Origin: Natronoglomus mannanivorans
Lineage (GTDB): Archaea; Halobacteriota; Halobacteria; Halobacteriales; Natrialbaceae
Length of the DNA: 64,000 bases
NCBI GenBank assembly: GCA_025517485.1
Contig: JAOPKB010000001.1
Location: forward strand, 719,660-783,659
Direction of reading: 5' to 3'
A program made the position numbers and the translations under genes. Below are positions 1 to 8,636 of the stretch, in pieces. Within the stretch, counting starts at the first letter, position 1. Every line of letters starts with the position of its first letter. The notes under the pieces were generated by a model that ran no database searches, was not told where the DNA came from, and was given only the letters and a program-made list of their open reading frames with translations.

Positions 1-1
1 G

Positions 2-667
2 ACAGAATCGGGTGGACTCGAACGTCTGCGTCGGTACGAGGTACCGGCTCTCGTGCTGGTCTGCGTCGCTGCCGTCGTCCTCTACAGTGGCACGACGGGA
101 ACGCTGTCGTCGGTTGCGGCCGTGTTCGTGGCTGCAGCGGTGCCGATGCTCGTCAGACGCGTGTTCGAATCCGTCGACCTGTCTGTCGCGGTTCGGCGCG
201 CCGCCTTCGGCGTGGCGGTCGCACTCGGGGCCGCGATCGCAGTCGTCACGATCTTTCCGGCACGCGGCTGGCTCGTTCCCGTGGCCGTCGCAGTCGGCGG
301 CTGGATCGTCCTCGACGCCGTGTATGCCTCGCGGGTTAGCGAGCGCGACGGATACCCGGAGACTGGTGGTGAATTCGCGGGACCTGCGCTCACACGGGCC
401 GCCCACAGTCGATCCGTCCTCGACGCACTCGAGAGCGCGCCCCAGCCGCTCACCGCAGCGCAACTACGAGAGCGGACGGGACTCGCCGCCGCCGAACTCG
501 AGACGACCCTCGAGTTACTTCGAGACAACGGTACCGTCGAACGAATCGGCACCGGGTACGCGGTCGACGAACGCGAGCGGCGGACGGCGACGGTCGTTCG
601 CGATATCGTCGCTCGTGTCTGTGGCCGGATTCTCAGACCGTTTCGGGTGTTCGGGCCGTCGCGGTGA
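2..667 (+). CDS. membrane protein with C-terminal winged helix, 5'-truncated
   Basis: The frame is open to the left edge of the window, so the true start lies outside; 221 residues are visible. Four hydrophobic segments fill the N-terminal half, followed by about 60 residues resembling a winged helix (LTAAQLRERTGLAAAELETT, then a wing containing GTVERIGTGYAV). The tail IFRPFR-like RPFRVFGPSR is shared with the next gene, and the two align along their whole length, so they are tandem paralogues. An internal GTG at 53 would cut off the first membrane segment and is unlikely. The layout suggests a membrane-anchored DNA-binding or signalling protein, but no function is known to me. The HTH call is inferred from pattern only. 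Confidence 0.75.
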   Translation, partial: TESGGLERLRRYEVPALVLVCVAAVVLYSGTTGTLSSVAAVFVAAAVPMLVRRVFESVDLSVAVRRAAFGVAVALGAAIAVVTIFPARGWLVPVAVAVGGWIVLDAVYASRVSERDGYPETGGEFAGPALTRAAHSRSVLDALESAPQPLTAAQLRERTGLAAAELETTLELLRDNGTVERIGTGYAVDERERRTATVVRDIVARVCGRILRPFRVFGPSR

Positions 668-845
668 TTCTGATTCAGCCTCGCCGCTTGATTCGGTTCC
701 GCTGCTCGAGTGGGTCACAGCGCGCTTCACGGCGGGTCACAGCCCGCTTCGTGAGGTGCGCTGTCACTATCGTATCCGCTGAGAGGACGAACGGGATCTG
801 TCGACCACCAGTACGTTCAATAGGCCCACCGTTGTCGTAATACGT

Positions 846-1511
846 ATGACAGGATCGCGTATCGCCTCGCTCCGAGACCGACTCGACACCACCGATCTCG
901 TGGCGCTCGCCGTGCTCCTCGCCGTGGTGTACGCGACCACCGACGGCACTCTCGAGTCGGTGTCGTCGATGCTCGTTCTCCTGGTTCTGGTGCCGGTTTT
1001 CAGGTGGGTGCTCGAGTTCCTCGAGATCGGCGATACGACGGCAGGGTTGCTTCTGGGATCGCTCGTCGCCGCCCTCGGAGCCGGCGCGGTCGTCGTCGAC
1101 GGCTCGCTCTGGATCGGAGCCGGCCTGTTCGCCGTCGGCTGCTGGCTCGTTCTCGATACGATCTACGAGTCCAAACACGGTGACCAGACGGCACGGACGG
1201 ACCCGGAAGACGACATCACTGAAGCCGAGATGTACACCCTCATGGGCCACAGCCAGTGGGTCCTCGAGGCACTCCAGGAGGCTTCACGTCCACTCTCGGC
1301 GAAGGAACTGCGAGAACGAACCGGACTCACCGAAGACGAACTCGAGGCCACCCTCGAGATCACACAGGGGAACGGGACCGTCGACCGCGTCGGAAACGGC
1401 TACGTCGTCGACGAGAGCGAACTCGGTGGCGTCGCGTTCGTTCGCGGCATCGTTCGCAGCGTTGGCGCCCGTATTTTCAGACCCTTCCGGTTGTTCAGGC
1501 CGTCGAAGTGA
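846..1511 (+). CDS. membrane protein with C-terminal winged helix, paralogue of upstream gene
   Basis: This 221-residue protein starts at an ATG six bases after a TAATACGT stretch. It has four hydrophobic segments (about residues 17-110), a short charged linker, then a winged-helix-like region (LSAKELRERTGLTEDELEAT, GTVDRVGNGYVVDE) and a conserved end RIFRPFRLFRPSK. Full-length similarity to the gene at 2-667 shows a tandem duplication. The membrane-plus-HTH layout is seen in haloarchaeal regulators of unknown ligand. The two copies are separated by 178 bases, so they may be transcribed separately. No specific function can be assigned. Confidence 0.8.
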   Translation: MTGSRIASLRDRLDTTDLVALAVLLAVVYATTDGTLESVSSMLVLLVLVPVFRWVLEFLEIGDTTAGLLLGSLVAALGAGAVVVDGSLWIGAGLFAVGCWLVLDTIYESKHGDQTARTDPEDDITEAEMYTLMGHSQWVLEALQEASRPLSAKELRERTGLTEDELEATLEITQGNGTVDRVGNGYVVDESELGGVAFVRGIVRSVGARIFRPFRLFRPSK

Positions 1512-1766
1512 GATCTTCCTCACAGAGAGACTGGGCCTCGAAAAATCGGATTCGTCACGCCGGAGGAACACTTTAGTGCCTCTGAAAATATCATCAATTA
1601 TGTTCAGTAAGACAGGATATTTTGGATCAGATAGTGGACCGGAACGGCAGACAAATCGGGTTCACGAGAGAGGTCCCAGAGGGCAGAACCACCAGCGGTC
1701 TCCTTCGTTCGAGAGGGACAGCGTTCGACGGACACCCGAGAATGTCGATCTGTGGGTGCTCGAGCG

Positions 1767-3311
1767 ATGACCGACGGTCGACCATCGGACCCCATCGAAA
1801 CGGTGACGATCGTCGGGGGCGGTGACTCCGGGTTGTTGTCGGCGTTGCTCGTGAAACGTTTCAATCCGGACATCACCGTGACGGTCGTCGACGACTTTCA
1901 GCGGGAGATCCCGCAGGTCGGAAAGAGCACGTTCAGCCACATTTTAGACACCTTACACGGCGTGTTGGACATCGACCGCTCGCGATTCATCGACGAAGTG
2001 AAACCGGTCTGGAAGGCGTCGGTCTACTTCGAGGACTGGTGTGGGTGCGAGCCGTTTCACGTTCCGTTCGACGAACACATGCTCATCCCTCCGTCTCCGG
2101 GGCCCGGTCGGTTCGACGCGCTGTATCATCGATACGAGAACCGGTCGTTCGAGACGGTGTGTACCAAACTCGTCGAAACGGGGAACACACCCATCAAAGA
2201 ACACCGAGACGAGCTATCGTTGTACGACCACGTCGCCTACCACCTGAGCACCGACCGATTCAACGAACTCCTCCGAACGGTGTGTACCGAACGCGAGATC
2301 GAACTGATCGACGACGAAATCGTCGAGGTAAATCTCACTGACGGGTCGATCACCGCGGTCGAGAGCGAGCAGACGACGTACGAGGCGGATCTCTACGTCG
2401 ATGCGACGGGATTCGAACGGACACTAGTGGGCGAGATGCCCACCGAGTTCACGTCGTTCGACTTCCCACTCGATTCGGCAGTGGTCGCCAAAGCTGACGT
2501 CTCGCTATCGGAAATCGTTCCCGCAACCGTCGTTACGTCGGGCGACTGTGGCTGGTTCTGGCAGATCGACACCGTCGACTGGCGAGACCTCGGCTACGTC
2601 TACTCTTCGGCTCACTGTTCGGAGGCTGCAGCGAGAAGGGAGTTCGTCGACCGGCACGACGGTCGGATCTCTGAGTCGGACGTCACGACCTACGCGTTCC
2701 AGAGTGGCACGTACGAACGAGCGTGGGTGAACAATTGTCTCGCGGTTGGAAACGCACTGGGATTCGTCGAACCGCTTCAGTCGACGGCGTTGACGACGAA
2801 CGCGCAACTGGTCCAGAAACTGGCGATACTGCTCGCGGACAACAGACGTCTCAACCACCGTGGTATCCGAGACATCTACAACAGCTACGTTCGAGACATC
2901 TGGGCCAACATCTACGATTTCATCAGCATCCACTATCGGTACGCATCGGGAGAAACCGAGTTCTGGGAGGACGCGTCGTCGATCAACGACGATCGACGGC
3001 TGGCACAGTACACGGACGGGTATCGAAAGAACGGGTTCACCTCACACACAGAGTTCGATCGCCAGCACGGACGAACCGGACGGATATTCAGCCAGTGGAT
3101 GTTCGACCTCGTCCTGACGAACGTGGGAGTCGAGTCGGACTTCTACGAGCGCGTTTCCGTCGACGTCAACCCGACCGTCGAACGGGAAATCGCGAAACAG
3201 GACGAGAAGATTCGACAGGACGTCCGCTCACACGTCTCGTACGAAGACGTATACGGCGATCCGGAACTGCTCGAGCGACTCACGGGCTCGAGACGGTCGA
3301 GAGGGGTGTGA
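1767..3311 (+). CDS. FAD-dependent tryptophan-halogenase-family protein
   Basis: The 514-residue product matches the flavin-dependent halogenase family (PF04820), which uses FADH2, O2 and halide to chlorinate or brominate an activated substrate. Visible signatures are the N-terminal FAD motif VGGGDSGLLSALL (about 16-28), the lysine in WKASVYFEDW (K83), which aligns with the catalytic lysine of PrnA, the halogenase tryptophan motif GWFWQI in mid-protein, and EPLQSTAL, matching the catalytic Glu region EPLEST. ATG at 1767 is preferred over a GTG at 1752 because the FAD motif then falls at the usual distance. No flavin reductase or biosynthetic gene is adjacent, so the substrate is unknown. A reductive or hydroxylating relative cannot be excluded. 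Confidence 0.85.
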   Translation: MTDGRPSDPIETVTIVGGGDSGLLSALLVKRFNPDITVTVVDDFQREIPQVGKSTFSHILDTLHGVLDIDRSRFIDEVKPVWKASVYFEDWCGCEPFHVPFDEHMLIPPSPGPGRFDALYHRYENRSFETVCTKLVETGNTPIKEHRDELSLYDHVAYHLSTDRFNELLRTVCTEREIELIDDEIVEVNLTDGSITAVESEQTTYEADLYVDATGFERTLVGEMPTEFTSFDFPLDSAVVAKADVSLSEIVPATVVTSGDCGWFWQIDTVDWRDLGYVYSSAHCSEAAARREFVDRHDGRISESDVTTYAFQSGTYERAWVNNCLAVGNALGFVEPLQSTALTTNAQLVQKLAILLADNRRLNHRGIRDIYNSYVRDIWANIYDFISIHYRYASGETEFWEDASSINDDRRLAQYTDGYRKNGFTSHTEFDRQHGRTGRIFSQWMFDLVLTNVGVESDFYERVSVDVNPTVEREIAKQDEKIRQDVRSHVSYEDVYGDPELLERLTGSRRSRGV

Positions 3312-3365
3312 GAGGAAGCGAGTTCCAGGTAACTCGACGCTGTCGCCCACTTCTGTGTCTCCCGT

Positions 3366-3911
3366 TCACTCCTCGTCGGTCGGTTCCACGCGTTTCCCCG
3401 TCTTCTGGGGAATTACCCGCCGGTCGGCGTCGTCCCACTCGCGCTCGAGTTCTCGACCCTCGAACAGGCGGTCGAGGAAGACGGCGAGTCCGGCGACCTC
3501 CGAGTGGGGCTGGTTGGTCACGCCGACGTTCCAATCGGCTGCCTCGTAGACGTCGAAGGGGACCTTCTCGGCACCGACGACGACGAGCAGCGGTTCCCCA
3601 TCCCGGTGAGCGGTCCGGACCTCGTCCTCGACGTCCTGAATCTGCTCACCGTACATCGTCAGGTGGACCACGTGACCCGTCCAGTTGCGAACGATTCCCT
3701 GGGGAGAGTCGGTGAGTTCGACCTCGAAGGGGCCGCCGAACCGATCCGTGATATCCGCGACGGTCTCGAGAGACTGGCCGGCGTTGTCGGGGAAGACGAC
3801 CCGGTCGGCGCCGAGCGCTCGAGCCGTGAGTCCGACGTGAGTGGTCATCCGCTCGTCCCGACCCGGGCGGTGGCCGAGTCGGAGAACGGTGACCGCTGGT
3901 TCGTCGTGCAT
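3366..3911 (-). CDS. trm56: tRNA (cytidine(56)-2'-O)-methyltransferase
   Basis: This 181-residue protein is archaeal Trm56 (COG1303), which methylates the ribose of C56 in the T-loop of tRNA with SAM. The family signatures are clear: VLRLGHRPGRDERMTTHVGL at the N-terminus, then TARALGA, and the SPOUT-knot region VVVGAEKVPFDVYEAADWNV followed by QPHSEVAGLAVFLDRL near the C-terminus. Length is as expected for the family. It is convergent with the halogenase gene and separated from it by 54 bases. This is a housekeeping archaeal gene and supports a chromosomal setting. Confidence 0.95.
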   Translation of the reverse strand: MHDEPAVTVLRLGHRPGRDERMTTHVGLTARALGADRVVFPDNAGQSLETVADITDRFGGPFEVELTDSPQGIVRNWTGHVVHLTMYGEQIQDVEDEVRTAHRDGEPLLVVVGAEKVPFDVYEAADWNVGVTNQPHSEVAGLAVFLDRLFEGRELEREWDDADRRVIPQKTGKRVEPTDEE

Positions 3912-4067
3912 ACTCGTCTATGAGAGAGACGGCGGTTAGGGGGTTTCGTTTCGGACGCCGACGGGAAACTGCGTCTCGGGACGGACCCCCCACTGCGCAT
4001 TCAGCGAGATCGATTCGAGAGCGAGACCGAGAGCGAACTGATGAATACCACGCCTCGAGCTCGACAC

Positions 4068-4493
4068 TCAACACCCGCCGCCCCGAACGGGAGAACAGGG
4101 GAGCGGGTCGCCGTGGGAAACGCCGCCAACTTCGACGAGGCCACACATACAGTCCGCACCTCTGATCGTTCCAACGTACGTATACAGTCCCTCTTCCTCG
4201 AACGTGTACGAAACGTCGTCTCCCTCTTCGCTAAGTTCCTCGTCGAAAGACCAGTTCGCCGATTCCTCGAGAAAGGGGTCACTCGTGACGGTGTGATGGG
4301 ATGCAACCGTCGAGTTCTCGTTCACCCACGTGACCGTCGCACCCACGTCGACCGACAGCTCGCGTGGTTCGTAGCCGTGCTCGCTCACGGAGACGACGTG
4401 TGCACTCGAGTCGGCGCCGTCGTCGGTTCCGAGGCAGCCGGCTACTGCAACCCCTGCTGATACGGAGCACGTCAGGAGCTCTCGGCGCTTCAT
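4068..4493 (-). CDS. halocyanin-like cupredoxin lipoprotein lacking copper ligands
   Basis: The start at 4493 gives KRRELL followed by a hydrophobic stretch and a lipobox (AVAGCLG), so it is probably a secreted membrane-anchored lipoprotein. The rest has the halocyanin layout: VDVGATVTWVNENS, a SHHTVTSD strand with the first histidine ligand, and YTFEEEGLYTY near the end. In normal halocyanins the last loop reads Y-x-C-x-x-H with a later Met. Here it reads YVGTIRGADCMCG, so the Cys and second His of the type 1 copper site appear replaced. It may have lost electron-transfer function or bind something else. 141 residues. Confidence 0.75.
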   Translation of the reverse strand: MKRRELLTCSVSAGVAVAGCLGTDDGADSSAHVVSVSEHGYEPRELSVDVGATVTWVNENSTVASHHTVTSDPFLEESANWSFDEELSEEGDDVSYTFEEEGLYTYVGTIRGADCMCGLVEVGGVSHGDPLPCSPVRGGGC

Positions 4494-4849
4494 TACCGCT
4501 AGTCTGGTACATCCGGTGATCAATGCTTCGCCTCCTTCAATCGACGGTGAAATGCGACCGAGTGTGAGCCGAGAGCGTGAGCGAGCACAGTAACGACAGT
4601 GAACCGGCGCGTAGCCTCTCGTTTCGTCGTTACCGACGGTTGAGAGTCCAATCCCAGTAAACGATTGTGTCGAAGCTGTACCGTTCGATCGACGGACAGT
4701 GAGGTGTGATCGGAAGAAATTCGAGATTGTGAGGGGAAAGAGGTCGCTACGCGAAAGAGTGGTGAATCACGGACTTTCACCCTGTCTCACCGGTTTCAAA
4801 CTGTTTTGGGAGTATCCCTTTGACCCTTCCGTCGTAATCATCTGTTACG
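4494..4849. other. intergenic region without a recognised gene
   Basis: These 356 bases separate the halocyanin-like gene from a DUF7344-type regulator and must hold both divergent promoters. A short leftward open frame exists here but its composition is unlike the neighbours. I saw no convincing RNA gene or repeat. Confidence 0.5.
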
Positions 4850-5572
4850 ATGACTCAGCGTACCGGTCTCACGAGCGATACCTCGAAAGACGTCGTTTAC
4901 ACCTGTCTGGCCCACCACCGACGCCGTCGCCTTCTCGTCCTCCTCGAGGACAGTTCGTCGCCCGTTTCCCCCGCCGACCTCGCGACGCGACTCGTTGCCG
5001 ACGAATCGGACTCGGACCGTTCAGTCGAGGACGTCTCCGAAGACGACGCCACGTCCGTTCTCGTCGAACTCCAGCACACGCACCTCCCGACGCTCGACGA
5101 CGCGGGATTCGTCGACTGGGATCGCGACGCGGACACGGTCGCTCTCGCCGACCGCACGCTCTTCGAGGACCCGGTCGTCGCGCCACAGCTGGCGTCGCTC
5201 GAGGAATCTCGCGATCGACTCCTCTCGGCGCTTGCAGACCGTCGCCGCCGACTCGCGCTCTCGCTGGCGAGTCGCAGTTCGACCTCGATCACGCGTGAGG
5301 AACTCGCAGCGGCGATGGTCGCCCGCGAACGAGCGATGGGCCTCGGAAACGGCCGGAAGAACAAGCACGAGGCGGTCGACGCGCTCGAGACGAAACTCTA
5401 CCACCAGCACCTGCCGAAACTGGAGAACGCCGGGCTCGTCGCGTACGATCACGACGGCGAAACGATCACGTACGTCGGCCACCCCGACGTCGAAGCCGAG
5501 TGGTTCGACCACACGGTCGACGATCCACAGTGTCCCGTACTGGAGATCGCGCCGCCGCAGGCAAAGCTTTGA
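4850..5572 (+). CDS. haloarchaeal regulator with two DUF7344-like winged-helix units
   Basis: The 240-residue protein carries two copies of the haloarchaeal DUF7344-type module: first DVVYTCLAHHRRRRLLVLLE through LQHTHLPTLDDAGFVDWDRD, then LLSALADRRRRLALSLASR through LYHQHLPKLENAGLVAYDHD. Each ends in the characteristic H-LP-L--AG-V stretch. Such proteins are predicted transcription regulators of the haloarchaea, and no ligand is known. The first unit has a short acidic insertion (about 45-65) and the second a basic insertion with GNGRKNKHEAVDALE. It stands alone between the lipoprotein and epimerase genes. Function is inferred from family only. Confidence 0.8.
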   Translation: MTQRTGLTSDTSKDVVYTCLAHHRRRRLLVLLEDSSSPVSPADLATRLVADESDSDRSVEDVSEDDATSVLVELQHTHLPTLDDAGFVDWDRDADTVALADRTLFEDPVVAPQLASLEESRDRLLSALADRRRRLALSLASRSSTSITREELAAAMVARERAMGLGNGRKNKHEAVDALETKLYHQHLPKLENAGLVAYDHDGETITYVGHPDVEAEWFDHTVDDPQCPVLEIAPPQAKL

Positions 5573-5807
5573 GGACTGGTCGTCTGAGACGGGAGCGCTA
5601 TCGGATCGATGCGGGTTCTGAGTTCTGAACGGAGACGACGGTATTCTGCAGTCGGCCTCACCTATCGGCGGAAATAGACGGTTGTTTTCCGACCGCTCGA
5701 GCGGTGGCACAACGACTCGAGGAGGACACCTCTGGCGGAGACGACTCCCGTCGACGAACGCTTCGCAAACCGGAACACACAAATCGTACTCTCCAGTCTG
5801 TTGTAAC

Positions 5808-6752
5808 ATGAAACTAACAAATAGTCGGCTGCTCGTGACGGGCGGCGCTGGACTAGTCGGTTCGGAACTCGCCGAACAACTCACCGTCGACAACGACGTC
5901 GTCGTCGTCGACGACCTCTCGAACGGGATCCGGGACTCGGTTCCCGACGACGCCGAGTTCCGCGAAGGTGACCTCACCGATCCCGGCACCGTCGAGGAGG
6001 TCATCACGGCCGATCTCGACGCCGTCATCCACTGTGCGGCCGCGGACAAGTACGTCGACAGCGACGACCCACGCGGCCAGTTCGAGACCAACGGCGAGAT
6101 GACCTACGATATCCTCGAACGAATGGACGAGGTCGGCGTTCGAAACGTCGCGTTCACCTCCTCCTCGACGGTCTACGGCGAGGCCCCACGACCGACGCCC
6201 GAAGACTTCGCACCCCTCGAGCCGATCAGCATCTACGGCGCGGCCAAGCTCTCCGAGGAGTCGCTCCTCTCGGTGTACGCCCACTCCCACGACTTCACCG
6301 TCTGGAATTTCCGCTTCGCCAACGTCGTCGGCCAGCGCTTCGGCGCCGGCGTCGTTCCCGACTTCGTCGAGAAACTCGAGGCGAACCCGGAGACGCTCAC
6401 CATCCTCGGCGACGGTCGCCAGGAGAAGTCCTACATGCACGTCACCGAGTGCGCCGAGGCGATCCAGCACGTGATCGAGAACGCCCCGGAGCGGACGTCG
6501 ATGCACACCTACAACCTCGGCACCCGAACGACGACCTCCGTCGACCGGATCGCCGACATCGTCAGCGACGAGATGGGACTCGACCCCGACTACGAGCACA
6601 CCGGCGGCGACCGCGGCTGGACCGGTGACGTCCCGAAGATGCGTCTCTCCATCGAGAAGTTGGCCGCGCTCGGCTGGGAACCGTCGCTCTCGAGCGACGA
6701 GTCGGTCCGGCGGGCTGCAGCGGATCTGGTCGACGCGCTCGAGGACCGGTAG
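5808..6752 (+). CDS. NAD-dependent epimerase/dehydratase (UDP-glucose 4-epimerase type)
   Basis: Starting at ATG 5808 the product is 314 residues with the extended-SDR layout. It has the NAD-binding motif TGGAGLVGSELAEQL near the N-terminus, VVVVDDLSNG after strand two, TSSSTVYGEA around the catalytic Ser/Thr, and the catalytic pair in SIYGAAKLSEE. The C-terminal RFANVVGQRFGAGVVPDFVE and GDGRQEKSYMHVTECAEA are typical of sugar-nucleotide epimerases and dehydratases. It probably supplies an activated sugar for glycan or glycolipid synthesis, in line with the glycosyltransferases downstream. The exact substrate cannot be read. The open frame extends upstream but that part lacks typical composition. 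Confidence 0.9.
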   Translation: MKLTNSRLLVTGGAGLVGSELAEQLTVDNDVVVVDDLSNGIRDSVPDDAEFREGDLTDPGTVEEVITADLDAVIHCAAADKYVDSDDPRGQFETNGEMTYDILERMDEVGVRNVAFTSSSTVYGEAPRPTPEDFAPLEPISIYGAAKLSEESLLSVYAHSHDFTVWNFRFANVVGQRFGAGVVPDFVEKLEANPETLTILGDGRQEKSYMHVTECAEAIQHVIENAPERTSMHTYNLGTRTTTSVDRIADIVSDEMGLDPDYEHTGGDRGWTGDVPKMRLSIEKLAALGWEPSLSSDESVRRAAADLVDALEDR

Positions 6753-6778
6753 TCGGCTCGAACGATCGGGTCGAAAAC

Positions 6779-7117
6779 TCAGACCGAGAACTCGGCGCGC
6801 GCTTCACACTGCTCGTTTCGTGCACACAGTTCCCCAACAGCGGTGAACTCGCCGTTCTGTGGATCGTCCCATTTCCCGTCGTAGGTGATCGACTCGCCTG
6901 GCGGAATCGACGCCTCGCCGATCAGCTGTGCGAACACGCGTCCGTCGGTGAACCGCCAGATCTCTCGCCCCTCGTCGAGGACGGCGAAGTCAGCCTTGCA
7001 GGCGTCCGGAAACTGCAGATCCGCCGTCCCGGAGCCGGTGTTGTGGACGGTGAACGCGAACCGAACATCGTTCCCGTCGTCGGAAACCGAAACGTCGAGT
7101 GACCCCTCGAGTGTCAT
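6779..7117 (-). CDS. BsuPI-type intracellular proteinase inhibitor domain protein
   Basis: This 112-residue protein is a single beta-rich domain resembling the BsuPI family (PF12690): it starts by alternating strands with VRFAFTVHNTGSGTADLQFP, then FAVLDEGREIWRFTDGRVFA and PPGESITYDGKWD, which are the recognisable family blocks. No signal peptide is visible, consistent with a cytoplasmic protein. The role of this family in haloarchaea is not established; protease inhibition is known only from Bacillus. It is convergent with the epimerase gene at a distance of 26 bases. Confidence 0.8.
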   Translation of the reverse strand: MTLEGSLDVSVSDDGNDVRFAFTVHNTGSGTADLQFPDACKADFAVLDEGREIWRFTDGRVFAQLIGEASIPPGESITYDGKWDDPQNGEFTAVGELCARNEQCEARAEFSV

Positions 7118-7261
7118 ACCCCGTGTTCTCGAGCGAGGTGGAAAACGGTTTCCACGGCGGTCCGGAACGAACGCTGGGCCGCCACCGCCGACGTTGCGCC
7201 GCCACCACTGGCGGTACTCGAAAACAGTACATCTATCACCGCTATCGCCCTAGTCGCTGGC

Positions 7262-8101
7262 GTGCAGATCGTCGGCTACGAACCGAGTGCAAGAGGGCCT
7301 GCGCTCCTTCTGAGCGAGCGGAGCGGACGCGACGGTGCCAACGGCGGAGCGAGCGAGAGTGACGACGTCGAACTCGCAGGCGAGTCCGACCACGGAATCC
7401 GCCGACGACCCCTCGAGCCCGGCGACCGACTCTCCTACACCCTCGGCGCTCGCCACTGCGCGGGCGCTATCGACGGCGAGGTCCACCATCCCTGCGATCG
7501 GCCCGCCACACCCTACTGTGAGTACCACACGAGCACGTGGGTCTGTGCGCGCTGTACCGGCACCTGTCTGAAAGACGAGATGGACTGCTACGAGGAACAC
7601 GCGGTCTACCTCGCGGCGTTCGCCCCCGACACGTTCAAAGTCGGCGTCACCAAACGCTGGCGACTCGAGACCCGACTTCGCGAACAGGGTGCCGACCGCG
7701 GTGCCCACGTACACACCGTCTCGAACGGCCGCATCGCCCGCGAGCTCGAGGCCGAGATCGCGAGCCAACGGGGGCTCACCGACCGCGTTCGCACCGCCGC
7801 GAAACTCGAGAGTCTCGCACCCGACGTCACGGAGTCGGCGTGGGAGGCGTTGCTCGCCGAGTTCGACGTCCGCGAGACGTTTTCGTTCGACTACGGCCTC
7901 GAGCTCGAGGCCCAGCCCGTCGCCGAAACGATGGGATCGGGGACGGTCGTCGGCGTGAAAGGGCGGCTGCTCGTTCTCGAGCGCGGCGGGACGAACTACG
8001 GCGTCGACATGCGCGATCTGGTGGGGTACGAACTCGTAGTCGACGAGGAATCCAGCGACTCGGGACCGCGTCTCCAGTCCTCGCTGGGCTCGTTCGGCTA
8101 G
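7262..8101 (+). CDS. DUF2797 family protein
   Basis: The 279-residue product begins at GTG 7262. It has two zinc-ligand-like clusters (RHCAGAIDGEVHHPCDRP and CEYHTSTWVCARCTGTCLKD), then YLAAFAPDTFKVGVTKRWRL and TRLREQGADRGAHV, which resembles a GIY-YIG-like fold. These are the hallmarks of the DUF2797 family found widely in haloarchaea and actinobacteria. The C-terminal quarter (about 215-279) is strand-rich, with a final serine-rich tail. The acidic stretch around residues 20-45 is an insertion relative to the core. Biochemical function is unknown; the zinc cluster and GIY-YIG resemblance hint at nucleic-acid binding. Confidence 0.8.
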   Translation: MQIVGYEPSARGPALLLSERSGRDGANGGASESDDVELAGESDHGIRRRPLEPGDRLSYTLGARHCAGAIDGEVHHPCDRPATPYCEYHTSTWVCARCTGTCLKDEMDCYEEHAVYLAAFAPDTFKVGVTKRWRLETRLREQGADRGAHVHTVSNGRIARELEAEIASQRGLTDRVRTAAKLESLAPDVTESAWEALLAEFDVRETFSFDYGLELEAQPVAETMGSGTVVGVKGRLLVLERGGTNYGVDMRDLVGYELVVDEESSDSGPRLQSSLGSFG

Positions 8102-8166
8102 TCCAGAACCGGGCCGACATTCGCGACATGGCAATCCTTTTCCGACGCGGCGGAGAACCGCGAGGT

Positions 8167-8532
8167 ATGGTAGACGACAACGATACCGACGCCGACGCTG
8201 ACGCGAACGGGAGCGACGACGGCGAGGAGAAGTCGTTCCGCGAGCGCGTCGAGGAAATCCGTGAAAAGCGCGCCGAAGAGGGTGAGGAAGGCGAGCGGCC
8301 GGACGACCCGTTCGGCGGTGGCGGTCCCGGCGGCATGGGCGGCGGCAACCCCTTCGCACAGATGATGGGCGGCATGATGGGCGGTGGCCCTGGCGGTCCC
8401 GGTGGCCCGGGTGCCGGCGGGCAGGAAGCCGGTAACGAGGAACTCACCCGCGAAGTCCGACAGCTTCGCGACGAAGTCCGCGACGTCACCCGACAGCTCC
8501 AGCGCATCGCCGACGCGCTCGAGGACGACTGA
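8167..8532 (+). CDS. small acidic protein with Gly/Met-rich linker and C-terminal helix
   Basis: The 121-residue product starts with a very acidic segment, then a charged helix (SFRERVEEIREKRAEEGEE). About 45 residues dominated by Gly, Pro and Met follow (GGGGPGGMGGGNPFAQMMGG and onward). It ends in a heptad-like helix (LTREVRQLRDEVRDVTRQL). An ATG at 8128 is an alternative start, but the acidic beginning at 8167 suits a haloarchaeal protein. The architecture suggests a multimerising scaffold or chaperone-associated factor, but I recognise no characterised family. Composition matches the surrounding chromosome, so it is probably native. Confidence 0.7.
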   Translation: MVDDNDTDADADANGSDDGEEKSFRERVEEIREKRAEEGEEGERPDDPFGGGGPGGMGGGNPFAQMMGGMMGGGPGGPGGPGAGGQEAGNEELTREVRQLRDEVRDVTRQLQRIADALEDD

Positions 8533-8636
8533 ACTCCGCTTCGAGTTCACGGAGCCGTACTCGAATTCGACCCATCTCGTTTCTCCCTTCGAATCTCGTT
8601 CACGGCAGACACACGACAGCCGCTCTCTACTGAGAG

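Noticed and set aside
12..782. A 256-residue open frame over the first gene
   Set aside because: Arg/Ser-rich out-of-frame shadow of the membrane/winged-helix gene.
5021..6091. Long leftward frame across the DUF7344-type gene and the epimerase start
   Set aside because: Opposite-strand shadow in GC-rich DNA; low-complexity and no homologous pattern.
7250..8359. 369-residue leftward frame opposite the DUF2797 gene
   Set aside because: Shadow of a clear family gene on the plus strand.
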